Source: Vampirovibrionales bacterium (GTDB taxonomy: Bacteria; Cyanobacteriota; Vampirovibrionia; Vampirovibrionales; Vampirovibrionaceae). Taken from it: a stretch of DNA of 64,000 bases. Each line of letters starts with the position of its first letter. The first letter of the stretch is position 1. Positions 43,354 to 52,178 of this stretch are shown piece after piece. The DNA lies in assembly GCA_016712355.1 (NCBI GenBank), contig JADJRF010000005.1, positions 2,170,001 to 2,234,000 of the forward strand, written 5' to 3'. The translations under genes were made by a program, and so were the position numbers. The notes under the pieces were generated by a model. That model searched no databases and was not told where the DNA came from. It was given only the letters and a program-made list of their open reading frames with translations.

Positions 43354-44241
43354 ATGACTCTGACGTTTCAAAATGCCGTCGAACGGCTCAATCAATTCTG
43401 GGCGCGGCAAGGCTGCGTCGTCCAGTATCCGTATGACACGGAAAAAGGCGCCAGTACAATGAATCCCGCGACATTTCTGCGGGTACTGGGTCCTGAACCG
43501 TGGAACGTCGCTAATGTCGAGCCTTGCCGTCGTCCCACGGATGGTCGTTATGGACAGAATCCGAATCGGCTTCAGCATTACTTCCAGTATCAAGTAATTA
43601 TGAAGCCTTCTCCGGACAATATTCAGGAACTGTATCTGGAAAGTCTGACGGACTTAGGCATCATCGCAGCCGATCACGATATCCGCTTTGTCGAGGACAA
43701 CTGGGAATCGCCCACCTTAGGCGCTTGGGGCGTGGGATGGGAAGTCTGGCTCGACGGGATGGAAGTGACCCAGTTTACCTACTTCCAGCAGGCGGGCGGT
43801 CTGGATTTAAAGCCCATCAGCGTCGAAATTACTTACGGCGTCGAACGGCTGTGCATGTATCTCCAGAATGTCGAGAGCGTCTTTGATGTGCGTTGGAATG
43901 ATGCGCTCACCTATGGCGATCTGTACTTGCAGAACGAGATTCAGCAATCGACCTACAACTTTGAAGCCTCCAGCGCCGATCGGCTGAGTCAGATTTTTGA
44001 TCTGTACCGCGAAGAAGCCGAATCGGCCATTGAGCGCGAATTGGCGCTGCCCGCGTACGATTGCGCATTGAAATGCTCGCACCTGTTTAATCTGCTTGAT
44101 GCGCGCGGGGCCATCAGCAAAGACGAGCGCGTTCAATACATTTTGCGGATTCGTCAACTCGCTGAGAAAATTGCGGCGCTCTATGTCCAGCAACGCGAAG
44201 CGCTGGGCTTTCCGCTAATCAAGACGCTGACGCCCGCTTAA
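43354..44241 (+). CDS. glyQ: Glycyl-tRNA synthetase alpha subunit
   Basis: 295 residues. The alpha chain of the alpha2beta2 bacterial-type enzyme, holding the class II catalytic site: LNQFWARQGCVVQYPYDTEK, GASTMNPATFLRVLGPEPWN, the EPCRRPTDGRYGQNPNRLQH motif, and TYFQQAGGLDLKPISVEITY followed by GVERLCMYLQ. It needs GlyS, which usually lies directly downstream but is not in this window; the next gene is convergent. Length and start (ATG 43354) agree with the family. The stop overlaps the next, convergent gene by four bases. Confidence 0.97.
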   Translation: MTLTFQNAVERLNQFWARQGCVVQYPYDTEKGASTMNPATFLRVLGPEPWNVANVEPCRRPTDGRYGQNPNRLQHYFQYQVIMKPSPDNIQELYLESLTDLGIIAADHDIRFVEDNWESPTLGAWGVGWEVWLDGMEVTQFTYFQQAGGLDLKPISVEITYGVERLCMYLQNVESVFDVRWNDALTYGDLYLQNEIQQSTYNFEASSADRLSQIFDLYREEAESAIERELALPAYDCALKCSHLFNLLDARGAISKDERVQYILRIRQLAEKIAALYVQQREALGFPLIKTLTPA

Positions 44242-45071
44242 CGGGCATCGCCGTCGCGCGCGATTCCCTGACACCGCCACCCAAAACGGGGATAGCGGTA
44301 AGAAAGGAACGTTGGCGGAAGCTCTCCGAGACAGTGCGCCTCCAGACGCCCTTGCTCCAGGTGAGGCTGCAATAACGCGCGTTGCGCCTCGGCTTCCAGG
44401 CATCCCTGATTCAGAATCAGGATCGAGCCGGTCGGCGTCAGCAAACGCTCGACGATATGATCCAGCAGGGCTTGCGGTCTAAAACCCTCCAGGGGAAGCC
44501 CCCACGCCGCATGAGGAGACGGCAGCACAAAGGGCAGCAAAAGCGTCACGACGTCATACGTCCCTTCGCAATCCAAGACATCCCCTTCCAGATAGCGCGC
44601 CTGGGGATACGGTTGGATATACGCCATCGCATAGGCCCGACGCGTATACAGATCGCGATAAAGTCGCCACGGATCGATTTCGACGCCATCGAGTTGATAA
44701 TCTAGCGTATGCGCAGACACAAACGCCGCCAAGGCATCAACGTACGCCCAGTTTTTTGCGCCCACATCCAGCCATCGAAGCGGACGCGCAGAGGGAAACG
44801 CCCTATCGCCCCACAAGCGTTCGATGTAGTCCGCCACGCTGAGAATTTCGAGATAGCGGGCGCGACGGCTTCGAGCCCGCGCTTCCACAAGGAGCGGATA
44901 GCGAGTCAGAAGGCGATTCTCAGCCGCCATCAGAGCATCTTCGTTTTGCCGATCCGAATAGAGCTCGTCTTTGGGTTGCGCGACTTCCTGATAGCCATTG
45001 CGTCCCATGCGCAGCCGATTACGCAGGCGAAACGCCGCGCCATCAAGCTTACCGCGCAACTTCACGTTCAA
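44238..45071 (-). CDS. Methyltransferase-like protein of unknown target
   Basis: 277 residues. A SAM-binding-like core is suggested by PLRWLDVGAKNWAYVDALAA (motif I-like, DVGAKN), DYQLDGVEIDPWRLYRDLYT, ARYLEGDVLDCEGTYDVVTL, and RLLTPTGSILILNQG. The 'G.KN..Y' loop is atypical. The start appears to be TTG 45071 with 'aagagg' upstream; GTG 45065 is another choice. It lies 24 bp downstream of the small gene at 45096-45413 on the same strand and is convergent with glyQ. The target cannot be read. Confidence 0.55.
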   Translation of the reverse strand: MNVKLRGKLDGAAFRLRNRLRMGRNGYQEVAQPKDELYSDRQNEDALMAAENRLLTRYPLLVEARARSRRARYLEILSVADYIERLWGDRAFPSARPLRWLDVGAKNWAYVDALAAFVSAHTLDYQLDGVEIDPWRLYRDLYTRRAYAMAYIQPYPQARYLEGDVLDCEGTYDVVTLLLPFVLPSPHAAWGLPLEGFRPQALLDHIVERLLTPTGSILILNQGCLEAEAQRALLQPHLEQGRLEAHCLGELPPTFLSYRYPRFGWRCQGIARDGDAR

Positions 45072-45095
45072 ACGCCTCTTGGGTAAAAAGCAGGA

Positions 45096-45413
45096 TTAAT
45101 CTTTGAAGAAAGCTTCATTGGTTTCCGGGTCTTCTTCGACCAACGGCTTAATCAGTTCGATCGCCGATAAATTCACATGCATGTAGGGATAGACGGTTTC
45201 ATCCAGCGAACCGCTCTGACGATCTTTTACGACGACTTCGGTGAGCGCAATAAATCGCCGATCGGAATTCAACAAATTAGTGAGACGACGATTTTCTTTC
45301 ATGGATCGCGCTAAGTAAATGTTGCCCTCCAACTCATAGTGATTGGTACAGACATACACGCGAATCGATTGCGTCGTCGGCGCGGCGAATTGCTGAAAGT
45401 CAGCGTTCTTCAT
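45096..45413 (-). CDS. Small conserved protein, DUF6812-like
   Basis: 105 residues. Core: IRVYVCTNHYELEGNIYLAR, then RRLTNLLNSDRRFIALTEVV, and YPYMHVNLSAIELIKPLVEE. This pattern, 'v.....y.i.G.i.l....RLsD.lN....Fl.lt...v', resembles DUF6812 found in a range of bacteria. The function is unknown. It is cytoplasmic, with no signal. ATG 45413 has 'gggagga' upstream. It is upstream of the methyltransferase-like gene on the same strand, likely one message. Confidence 0.65.
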   Translation of the reverse strand: MKNADFQQFAAPTTQSIRVYVCTNHYELEGNIYLARSMKENRRLTNLLNSDRRFIALTEVVVKDRQSGSLDETVYPYMHVNLSAIELIKPLVEEDPETNEAFFKD

Positions 45414-45560
45414 TGGGTGGGGTTCCTCCCGGGCTATTCAACGACACGGGCGCTTGACGCGACACCCTGACAACAGCCTCTTGTGGCCGCCGCGCGCATT
45501 GCGGAGCGTGAGCATTTTTGAGTTGAATCCTGAGGCATTTCACATCATTTGACCTCTGAC

Positions 45561-47177
45561 TTACATCCGGAATACGCCAAAACGAGTGGGTTGAGGGGGC
45601 GCGCAGCGGGCGGCGGCCAGGCCGAGCGCCAGCGCCATTCGCGTATCGACGGGATCAATCACGCCATCGTCCCACAGACGCGCTGTGCTGTAGAGCGCAT
45701 GGCTTTCTCGCGCGTATTTCTCCAGAATGGGTTCGAGAATAGCGGCTTCCTCTTCCGGCGACATGGGCGCTTCGCCGCCAGCGGCGCGCTGCTCGCGCTT
45801 AACGGTGAGTAACACGTTTGCGGCCTGCTCGCCGCCCATCACGGAAATTCGCGCGTTGGGCCACATCAGCAACAGATTGGGATCGTAGGCCCGGCCGCAC
45901 ATGCCGTAATTTCCAGCGCCGTACGACCCCCCGATAATCACCGTGAATTTTGGCACATCAGCATTGGCGACCGCCATCACGAGCTTGGCGCCGTCTTTGG
46001 CGATACCGGCGGTTTCGGCGGCGCGACCGACCATAAAACCTGTAATATTTTGCAAAAATATCAATGGCGTTTGCCGCTGCGCGCACAACTCGATGAAATG
46101 CGCGCCTTTAAGAGCGCTTTGCGAGAACAGAACGCCATTATTCGCCAGAATTCCAACCGGCATGCCCCACAGGCGCGCAAACCCGCATACCAGGGTCTGG
46201 CCATACAAGGCCTTGAATTCCTGAAAACGACTGCCGTCGACAAGGCGAGCAATCACCTCGCGCACGTCAAACGCCTGGCGCGGATCCGCCGGAATCACGC
46301 CATACAGGTCGCCCGGATCATACGCCGGGGGTTCAGGATCTGCGTCCATCAGCACGGAGGCCAGGTCGGCGGGAGGCGCGAGGGTCTCAACAATATGACG
46401 CGCCATGGCGAGGGCTTCCGCATCATCGTGGGCGTAATAATCCGCCACGCCGGAGGTTCGGCAGTGGACGTCCGCCCCGCCCAATTCTTCAGCCGTCACC
46501 GTCTCGCCTGTCGCCGCCTTCACCAGCGGCGGACCGCCCAGGAATATAGTGCCCTGTTCGCGGACAATCACCGTTTCGTCGCTCATGGCAGGCACATACG
46601 CACCGCCAGCCGTACAAGAGCCCATCACCACAGAAATCTGCGGGATCCCTTTGGCAGACATCCGCGCCTGATGGTAGAAAATTCGCCCAAAATGGTCACG
46701 ATCAGGGAAAACCTCAGCCTGAAGCGGCAGAAAAGCCCCGCCAGAATCTACCAGATACACGCAGGGCAGGTGGCAGGCCTCTGCGACTTCCTGCGCGCGC
46801 AAATGCTTTTTGACCGTCAGGGGGAAATACGCCCCGCCCTTCACCGTCGCGTCATTGGCGACGATCATACACGGGCGGTTTTGAATACGGCCTATCCCCG
46901 TTACCAGACCTGCGCCGGGGGCTTCATCGTTATACAGGCCTGCGGCGGCCAACGGGCTCAGCTCAAGAAACGGGGCCCCGGGATCCAGCAACTGCTCAAT
47001 GCGATCGCGCGCAGTAAGTTTCCCACGCGCGCGATGCCGCTCAATCAGCGCTTCGCCTCCACCCAAGCGGGCGGTCGCCATCCGGGTTTTAAAATCGTTG
47101 ACGAGTTCCCGCATCTGGCGGGCGTTTTCTTCAAAACGCTCGCTGCGCGCATCCAACTGGGTTTCTAAACGTTCCAT
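45561..47177 (-). CDS. mccB: Acyl-CoA carboxylase carboxyltransferase beta subunit (methylcrotonyl-CoA type)
   Basis: 538 residues. It transfers CO2 from biotin to an acyl-CoA. The sequence is of the methylcrotonyl-/geranyl-CoA carboxylase type: HRARGKLTARDRIEQLLDPG, VDSGGAFLPLQAEVFPDRDH, MGSCTAGGAYVPAMSDE, EQGTIFLGGPPLVKAATGE and ADVHCRTSGVADYYAHDD. It ends with NARISVMGGEQAANVLLTVK, LEPILEKY and STARLWDDGVIDP. The partner alpha subunit (biotin carboxylase with biotin carrier) is not in this window. The specific substrate is tentative, while the class is firm. Confidence 0.85.
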   Translation of the reverse strand: MERLETQLDARSERFEENARQMRELVNDFKTRMATARLGGGEALIERHRARGKLTARDRIEQLLDPGAPFLELSPLAAAGLYNDEAPGAGLVTGIGRIQNRPCMIVANDATVKGGAYFPLTVKKHLRAQEVAEACHLPCVYLVDSGGAFLPLQAEVFPDRDHFGRIFYHQARMSAKGIPQISVVMGSCTAGGAYVPAMSDETVIVREQGTIFLGGPPLVKAATGETVTAEELGGADVHCRTSGVADYYAHDDAEALAMARHIVETLAPPADLASVLMDADPEPPAYDPGDLYGVIPADPRQAFDVREVIARLVDGSRFQEFKALYGQTLVCGFARLWGMPVGILANNGVLFSQSALKGAHFIELCAQRQTPLIFLQNITGFMVGRAAETAGIAKDGAKLVMAVANADVPKFTVIIGGSYGAGNYGMCGRAYDPNLLLMWPNARISVMGGEQAANVLLTVKREQRAAGGEAPMSPEEEAAILEPILEKYARESHALYSTARLWDDGVIDPVDTRMALALGLAAARCAPPQPTRFGVFRM

Positions 47178-47265
47178 ACCGTGGCAGAAGAGCGCTCAAG
47201 GCGCTGGTTAATTTCATCGTCTCTTATTATAAGCCCGGCCAGAGCAAACCTGGGCTTGTCCCAAG

Positions 47266-47703
47266 CTAGCGGACCATAAAGTTAGGCAATACGTCGTAAA
47301 CCTTTCGGGTCTGCGCATCCCATAAAACCACATGACGACCCAGAACGCCCACGCGCGCGCCATCGGGGAGATCTCCAAACCCCAGACGGCGATAAGCGTC
47401 AACCGGAATTGGCACGAGCGCCAAAAGAAGCCCGGCAGGAATGGTTTCGCCCGCCGCAATCTCAAACGTTCGCCCCAAATATTGCCGACGCTGACGGTAA
47501 AGCGCATCACGAACGCTGTTGGGAATCAGCCGTCGCCGATGAGCCCCGTAGAAGCCCTCTCTTAACAAGGAAATGCTGTGTGTGGAAAACTGAGGTTCTA
47601 TCACGCGTTCGGCCTCTCCGCCGTCCGCCTGCAAAAGCCAGAGCATCACTGACAAAGCCGCTCCGGCTAGAATCGTCGATCGAAAGCGCGAAACGCAGGG
47701 CAT
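47266..47703 (-). CDS. Exported protein of unknown function
   Basis: 145 residues from ATG 47703, with a signal-like N-terminus (MPCVSRFRSTILAGAALSVM) and a mature part with YRQRRQYLGRTFEIAAGETI, the segment LLLALVPIPVDAYRRLGFGD and VLGRHVVLWDAQTRKVYDV. That end resembles a small beta domain of the SH3 or RcnB type, but is not recognised. An alternative start at 47763 overlaps the stop of the gene before by ATGA and would put a polar stretch ahead of the signal. The coupling with the deaminase-like gene is suggestive. Confidence 0.5.
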   Translation of the reverse strand: MPCVSRFRSTILAGAALSVMLWLLQADGGEAERVIEPQFSTHSISLLREGFYGAHRRRLIPNSVRDALYRQRRQYLGRTFEIAAGETIPAGLLLALVPIPVDAYRRLGFGDLPDGARVGVLGRHVVLWDAQTRKVYDVLPNFMVR

Positions 47704-47759
47704 CGATCCAACCTTTCTGGTTTCGTTATGCGTATCTTCGTGACCTTCGGGTCCCACTC

Positions 47760-49259
47760 TCATTGTAGTGAGTCCGGCATTGATCGCCCATTATTTTCCG
47801 ACGTCCCTTTTATAGGCGACTGTTCCTGCGATTCAAAATGATGACGCTTGAGATACAAAATAGGCAAGTAATCCGAAAATCCCCGGATTTGAATACGCGG
47901 GGAGCCCTTTTCATCCGGTTCAATAACAGCGGCAAGGATGTCAGGATTTCCTGATAATTGAGCCAGCGCGCCAAAGCTCTCAGGGCGAGGCTGACCCTCG
48001 ACGACGTGGCTAAAATAGGCTGCCAGCGCAAGCCCTTTTAGTGGTTTAAGCGCGTCAGAATCAATCGGCGGCGTCAATACCTGGGCCAATGCGTCTAAAG
48101 AACTCTGGACACGTTCAAACATAGCCAAAAAAGCGGGCCATTTCCGTAAGAAGGGCGTGCGGGCAAAGGTTTGCGCAGCCGTCTTAAGTCCCTGCGTCAA
48201 CGTTGATAAACGGCGACGCCAATGCGGCAAGGGGAACGGACTCAACGCCTGGGAAGCCGCATCCATTTCGGCCGCCGTAAAGTAAGCGTTCTTGGCATGC
48301 AGACTACTGCCTGAGGCTAATCGATAACCTTGCTGGGGTTTCTCGATCAGCAGCGCAGCGCCCACCGTTTGATCGTGATACGCGCTGCGTCGATAACGCA
48401 AAGCGTCTTCATATGATTGCTTTGCCGCATTCAGCGTCCGACGAATCTCTCGATCGGTAAGCTCCGAGTGTCGTCGCGACAGGATCTGGCGCGCCGTATC
48501 AGAATAGACTATGGGTAGCGTGTCCAAAGACGCCGACGTCCACGACGGCGGTTGACGGCCCATCATCGGCAGAAATTCCCGCAATGTTCGGGCATAGGTC
48601 TTTAAATCGCCGTTTGCATCGCGTCCTAACGTTAGCAGGACCGTGTCTTGCGACATGACGCCCTGACTGCTTTGAAAGGCCTCCAGACAGTAGAAACAAG
48701 GAGAGGCGTTTAATAAATCCGGGGCTTTAAAATCTGCATTCACCAAGGCCATGGCTCGAATTCTGGCGGGTCTGAACTCGCCGTCTTCCGCGATGCCTTG
48801 ATTTTCTGCCTGCTTGAGAACGGCTCGCTCCGCGCAAAAGAAATTGTCACGTCGATTGGGGAGATTGCGATCGCTGACGATAAACGTTTGCAAGGCGCCG
48901 ACATCACTTTGTGATGAAAGCTCTCCCAGCGCAGACGCGCCAAAAGCATAGCCGGGCTTGGCATTTGGCAATGCCAGCGAGCGACGCGCCTGATCATACG
49001 CATTACTCAGCAAAAGTCGGGCCGTTGCATCAGAAATTCCTGCACGGCGCAGCGTTTCAGACGATCCATGCGCGTAAGGCGCATGTCTCAGCAAAGCGCG
49101 CTGCGGATCGCGACGATTCGGCGTTTGAGCTGGCGACGTTTCTTGCCCGAATCGCAAGGGGGCGGATCTAGCCGGGCGCCTCGACGACATACCTCCCCGC
49201 GAAAAGATCGTCGGGGCGAGCGATTGCATGGCGACTTGGGTCATAACGCCTTGAGTCAT
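47760..49259 (-). CDS. Large two-domain cytidine-deaminase-like protein
   Basis: 499 residues. The first domain (about 70-240) has the Zn-binding deaminase pattern: C142-A-E144 (FFCAERAVLKQ) and P187-C188-x-x-C191 (SPCFYCLEAF), followed by the LREFLPMMGRQP segment, which matches 'LRDYLPDAFGP' of E. coli Cdd. The second (about 275-340) is a degenerate copy: SYEDALRYRRSAYHDQTVGA to NAYFTAAEMDAASQAL, with the Cys replaced (T-A-A-E) and no PCxxC. It ends with 'GFSDYLPILY'. Domain order is like E. coli Cdd (294 residues) but with a long N-terminus and linker. Substrate unknown. Confidence 0.65.
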   Translation of the reverse strand: MTQGVMTQVAMQSLAPTIFSRGGMSSRRPARSAPLRFGQETSPAQTPNRRDPQRALLRHAPYAHGSSETLRRAGISDATARLLLSNAYDQARRSLALPNAKPGYAFGASALGELSSQSDVGALQTFIVSDRNLPNRRDNFFCAERAVLKQAENQGIAEDGEFRPARIRAMALVNADFKAPDLLNASPCFYCLEAFQSSQGVMSQDTVLLTLGRDANGDLKTYARTLREFLPMMGRQPPSWTSASLDTLPIVYSDTARQILSRRHSELTDREIRRTLNAAKQSYEDALRYRRSAYHDQTVGAALLIEKPQQGYRLASGSSLHAKNAYFTAAEMDAASQALSPFPLPHWRRRLSTLTQGLKTAAQTFARTPFLRKWPAFLAMFERVQSSLDALAQVLTPPIDSDALKPLKGLALAAYFSHVVEGQPRPESFGALAQLSGNPDILAAVIEPDEKGSPRIQIRGFSDYLPILYLKRHHFESQEQSPIKGTSENNGRSMPDSLQ

Positions 49260-49326
49260 AGCGGCTGGGGGCGCCCTTGTTTTAGAATGGGCAAGTCCGT
49301 CGCCTTGCGTTTAAAAACATCGGCGA

Positions 49327-49359
49327 GATTGATCCAAATTTGGCCAGACCAGATCAATC
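49327..49359. promoter_or_regulatory. Inverted repeat upstream of the aminotransferase gene
   Basis: GATTGATC (49327-49334) and GATCAATC (49352-49359), an exact 8-bp inverted repeat with a 17-bp centre, between two divergent genes and 80 bp before the start at 49440. A candidate operator. Confidence 0.35.
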
Positions 49360-49439
49360 CCGGGGACGGCGGTCGTTCTAGATAAAACGGGATGACAACC
49401 CGAATTGCGAGCCCAAACCTACTGATGAAGGGAATGCCC

Positions 49440-50582
49440 ATGAAAACGCCCGAACAACTCATGATTCCCGGCCCGACCCCCTTGCCTGACGCGGTACGCG
49501 AGGCCATGGCGCGCCCTGCGATTGGGCACCGGGGCGGCGAGTTCAAAAAGGTATTGGAGCGGGTGTTTCCGGCGCTTCAGTGGGTATTTCAAACCCAGAA
49601 TGACGTGTTTCTGATCACCGCCAGCGGTACGGCCGCGATGGAAGCCGCCATGATGAACACTCTTAATGCGGGCGACTCGATTCTGGTTCTCTCGTGCGGC
49701 GTCTTCAGCGAACGCTGGGCAGAAACAGCCGAATTACTGGGCGTGCGCGTGACGCGCCAGACGGTTCCTTACGGACAGGCCAATTCGGTCGAAAGCCTGC
49801 GTCAGGCGTTGAACGAAGATCGCGATAAAACCTTTAAAGCCGTGGTGATTACCCACAGCGAAACGTCCACCTCGATTCAAAACCCATTAAAAGAAATGGC
49901 GGCGCTGATTCGCGCCCATGGGGCGTTGTCGATCGTGGATGCCGTTACCAGTCTGACGGCGTCGCCTTTGCCGGTGGACGAATGGGAACTTGATTTGGTC
50001 GCCAGCGGCAGTCAAAAGGGTCTGATGATTCCCCCGGGGCTTTCGTTTTTATCCGTAAGCCCGCGCGCGTGGGAAGCGTTTCAGCGCTGCGAGCGCCCGG
50101 GTCTGTATTTCAATTTTAAAAAATATAAAAAGGCTCAAGACGATTTCACCACACCCTATACGCCGGCCACGCACCTTATTCTGGCGCTGGATGTGGCCTT
50201 GCAAATGATGCTGGAAGAAGGCCTGGAGGCTTGTCATGCGCGTCATTTGGCGCATCGCGACGCCATTCGCAACGGCGCCCGCGCCTTGGGGCTTCAACTG
50301 CTGGTGGCAGATGACGCACTGGCCAGCGCCGCCGTCACGGCGATTTTGCCGCCGCAAGGCGTCTCAGTAGACGATATCCGCGCCGCCCTTAAAAAGCGCT
50401 TCGGAATTATCGTCGCCAATGGCCAGAAAGATCTCAAAGGCAAGATCTTCCGGATCGGTCATCTGGGTTTTCAGAGCGAACGCGACATCCGCATGACGCT
50501 GGATGCGTTAAAGGCCGTCCTTGCGGACCTCGGCTATTGCCCGGAGCCCACGCAACGCAGCGGACAAGCGCTCAGCGTTTAA
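49440..50582 (+). CDS. Class V aminotransferase (serine/alanine-glyoxylate type)
   Basis: 380 residues. A PLP enzyme of the AGXT/serine-glyoxylate family. N-terminal QLMIPGPTPLPDAVREAM, ITASGTAAMEAAMMNTL, VVITHSETSTSIQNPLKEMA, IVDAVTSLTASPLPVDEWEL and the PLP-lysine region VASGSQKGLMIPPGLSFLSV are all present. It ends with RFGIIVANGQKDLKGKIFRI, normal for the family. The amino donor could be alanine or serine. ATG 49440 is chosen because 'gaaggga' is 6 bases upstream; ATGs at 49425 and 49434 are alternatives. Confidence 0.85.
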   Translation: MKTPEQLMIPGPTPLPDAVREAMARPAIGHRGGEFKKVLERVFPALQWVFQTQNDVFLITASGTAAMEAAMMNTLNAGDSILVLSCGVFSERWAETAELLGVRVTRQTVPYGQANSVESLRQALNEDRDKTFKAVVITHSETSTSIQNPLKEMAALIRAHGALSIVDAVTSLTASPLPVDEWELDLVASGSQKGLMIPPGLSFLSVSPRAWEAFQRCERPGLYFNFKKYKKAQDDFTTPYTPATHLILALDVALQMMLEEGLEACHARHLAHRDAIRNGARALGLQLLVADDALASAAVTAILPPQGVSVDDIRAALKKRFGIIVANGQKDLKGKIFRIGHLGFQSERDIRMTLDALKAVLADLGYCPEPTQRSGQALSV

Positions 50583-50626
50583 TCGCAAGGCTTATTGCAA
50601 TATTGCGACGGGCAGATCTGCGCTCG

Positions 50627-51355
50627 CTAGCGCGGGGCTTGCGTCTGGTAGCGTCTCGATAGCTCACGAATGCGGTTCTTACTGAGCGGATGGCTCAGCA
50701 TAAACTGAGGCGTACGGGTTGGCGAAGCGCGGTCCAGGACTTCCAGGGTTTCAATAGCCGCCTGCGGCTTGAAACCTGCCCGCGTCAAATACTGAATGCC
50801 CATTTCATCCGCGCCGTACTCCTGCTGACGCGAAAACGTCAGTTCAGTCAATGCCAAACCCGCTTGCGTTGCCGTATTAAGCAGTGGGCCGGTCAAAGCG
50901 CCATCCCGCGAAAAGCGGCTCTGGGCCCAACGTCCAAACGCCAGTAGACCCAAACGGCGTAATTGCGTCTTGGGGACGTGTTGCTGGGTAATATGGGAAA
51001 GCTCGTGACTAATCACGAAGGCGCGCTGATCATCAGTTTTCAGGACGCGCCAGAGTTCCTGGGTAAAAACGATTTGCCGTCCGTCAGTAGCGGCGTTCAG
51101 GGTTTTATCTGGAGTCAGACGAATGCCAGCAACTTTTTGAGCAGACAAGCCATTGGCCGAAAGGATGCGCTGCAGCAACGCTTCTGCTTGCGCCTGCTCT
51201 GCGGCGGCACTGACCGAAACCTGCGTCTCCACGCGCCCTTCGTACTGCGCCGAAGGAGCCGCCTGAGCAAACGTTGAAGCGCCGCCCAGCATAAAGCTCA
51301 TGAACAACGTCAGCGCGAACGCGGATAAAAGCCATCGTTTCATCATGATCATCAT
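50627..51355 (-). CDS. M48-family zinc metallopeptidase, exported
   Basis: 242 residues. A signal-like N-terminus (MMIMMKRWLLSAFALTLFMS through STFAQA) is followed by a peptidase of the M48 (HtpX/BepA-type) group: zinc motif HELSH (VISHELSHITQQH), the third ligand in EYGADEMGIQYLTRAGF, and SHPLSKNRIRELSRRY. It probably acts in the periplasm on misfolded or outer-membrane proteins, as BepA does, but has no TPR domain. Several ATGs lie in a row (51355, 51352, 51346, 51343), so the exact start is uncertain by a few codons. Confidence 0.8.
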   Translation of the reverse strand: MMIMMKRWLLSAFALTLFMSFMLGGASTFAQAAPSAQYEGRVETQVSVSAAAEQAQAEALLQRILSANGLSAQKVAGIRLTPDKTLNAATDGRQIVFTQELWRVLKTDDQRAFVISHELSHITQQHVPKTQLRRLGLLAFGRWAQSRFSRDGALTGPLLNTATQAGLALTELTFSRQQEYGADEMGIQYLTRAGFKPQAAIETLEVLDRASPTRTPQFMLSHPLSKNRIRELSRRYQTQAPR

Positions 51356-51537
51356 CAGAGGCAGACGTCCTTTATGTCTAAATGTTTCGGGAGTCGGCGA
51401 TATCATAGCACAAAAATCCATAATATTGTTTTTATAAATTTATAAGGGGTCACGAGGGGAAAACTTAGCGCCATTCCTGGCTTCGCGTCGTGAACGCCGG
51501 AAGTTGGGCGCGGATGGATTTGGGGAGGTTTCGTCAC

Positions 51538-52152
51538 ATGATGGGTAGTATTGCAGGAATCAGCCCGGCTTATGGCGCAGCAATGGTCGCAAGCCAAGGC
51601 GTTTTTAACGCCGCTTATGGCCGCGGGCTTGCGGCGTCGTTCGGCGGGAACGTGACGCCTGGCCCGATTAACTCATTAATTAATAACTACCTGGGACCTC
51701 AACTGACGGGCGGCGGGTATGGCAATCTGGCGGGACTCCTCCCCAACTATATGCCCGGCAGCGGGTATTCCGCATGGGATTACACGTTTGGAGCGCAAGC
51801 GCCCGGTCTGGGCGGATCACTCGGAGCCTCTACCGGATATGGCGGGGGATATGGATTTACAGGCTATGGTTACGGCCCGAACTTTACGGCCAATGGAACG
51901 CCTGACGGCTATGGCCCGTTTATGGGATGGGGTTCGCAATCGGACGGCCGCTTCCCGACGCCGTTCCCGACGTCTCCCTTTGAGCTTTCGATGGGTCATC
52001 ATGCCGATCCTTATTTCCCGGGCGGGGTTCGGGGAGGAGCGGCGGATTTAATGGCCATGCTCACAGCAGGATTTAACTATCTGGCACGAGAAATCCCGCT
52101 GGGATCCCAGCATTACGTCATGGGCGGCCCTATTATTGAGGCCTTGGCATAA
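51538..52152 (+). CDS. Gly/Tyr-rich protein of unknown function
   Basis: 204 residues, strongly Gly/Pro/Tyr/Phe/Asn-rich (for instance GYGNLAGLLPNYMPG and GYGGGYGFTGYGYGPN). No known domain. ATG 51538 follows 'ggggagg', a strong ribosome site, and the protein opens MMGSIAGISPAYGAAMVASQ. No signal peptide is evident, and no cysteine is seen. It could be a secreted or structural low-complexity protein. Compare the small Pro-rich protein at 1706 and the Pro/Gln-rich protein at 3732; they share style but not sequence. Confidence 0.55.
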   Translation: MMGSIAGISPAYGAAMVASQGVFNAAYGRGLAASFGGNVTPGPINSLINNYLGPQLTGGGYGNLAGLLPNYMPGSGYSAWDYTFGAQAPGLGGSLGASTGYGGGYGFTGYGYGPNFTANGTPDGYGPFMGWGSQSDGRFPTPFPTSPFELSMGHHADPYFPGGVRGGAADLMAMLTAGFNYLAREIPLGSQHYVMGGPIIEALA

Positions 52153-52178
52153 CAAAGGGTTACGCAGAGACGGTCCGT

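Noticed and set aside
46050..47168. Long plus-strand frame of 372 codons opposite the carboxyltransferase
   Set aside because: It lies wholly within a well-supported gene on the other strand and is rich in Arg/His/Gln, as is normal for antisense frames in GC-rich genes.
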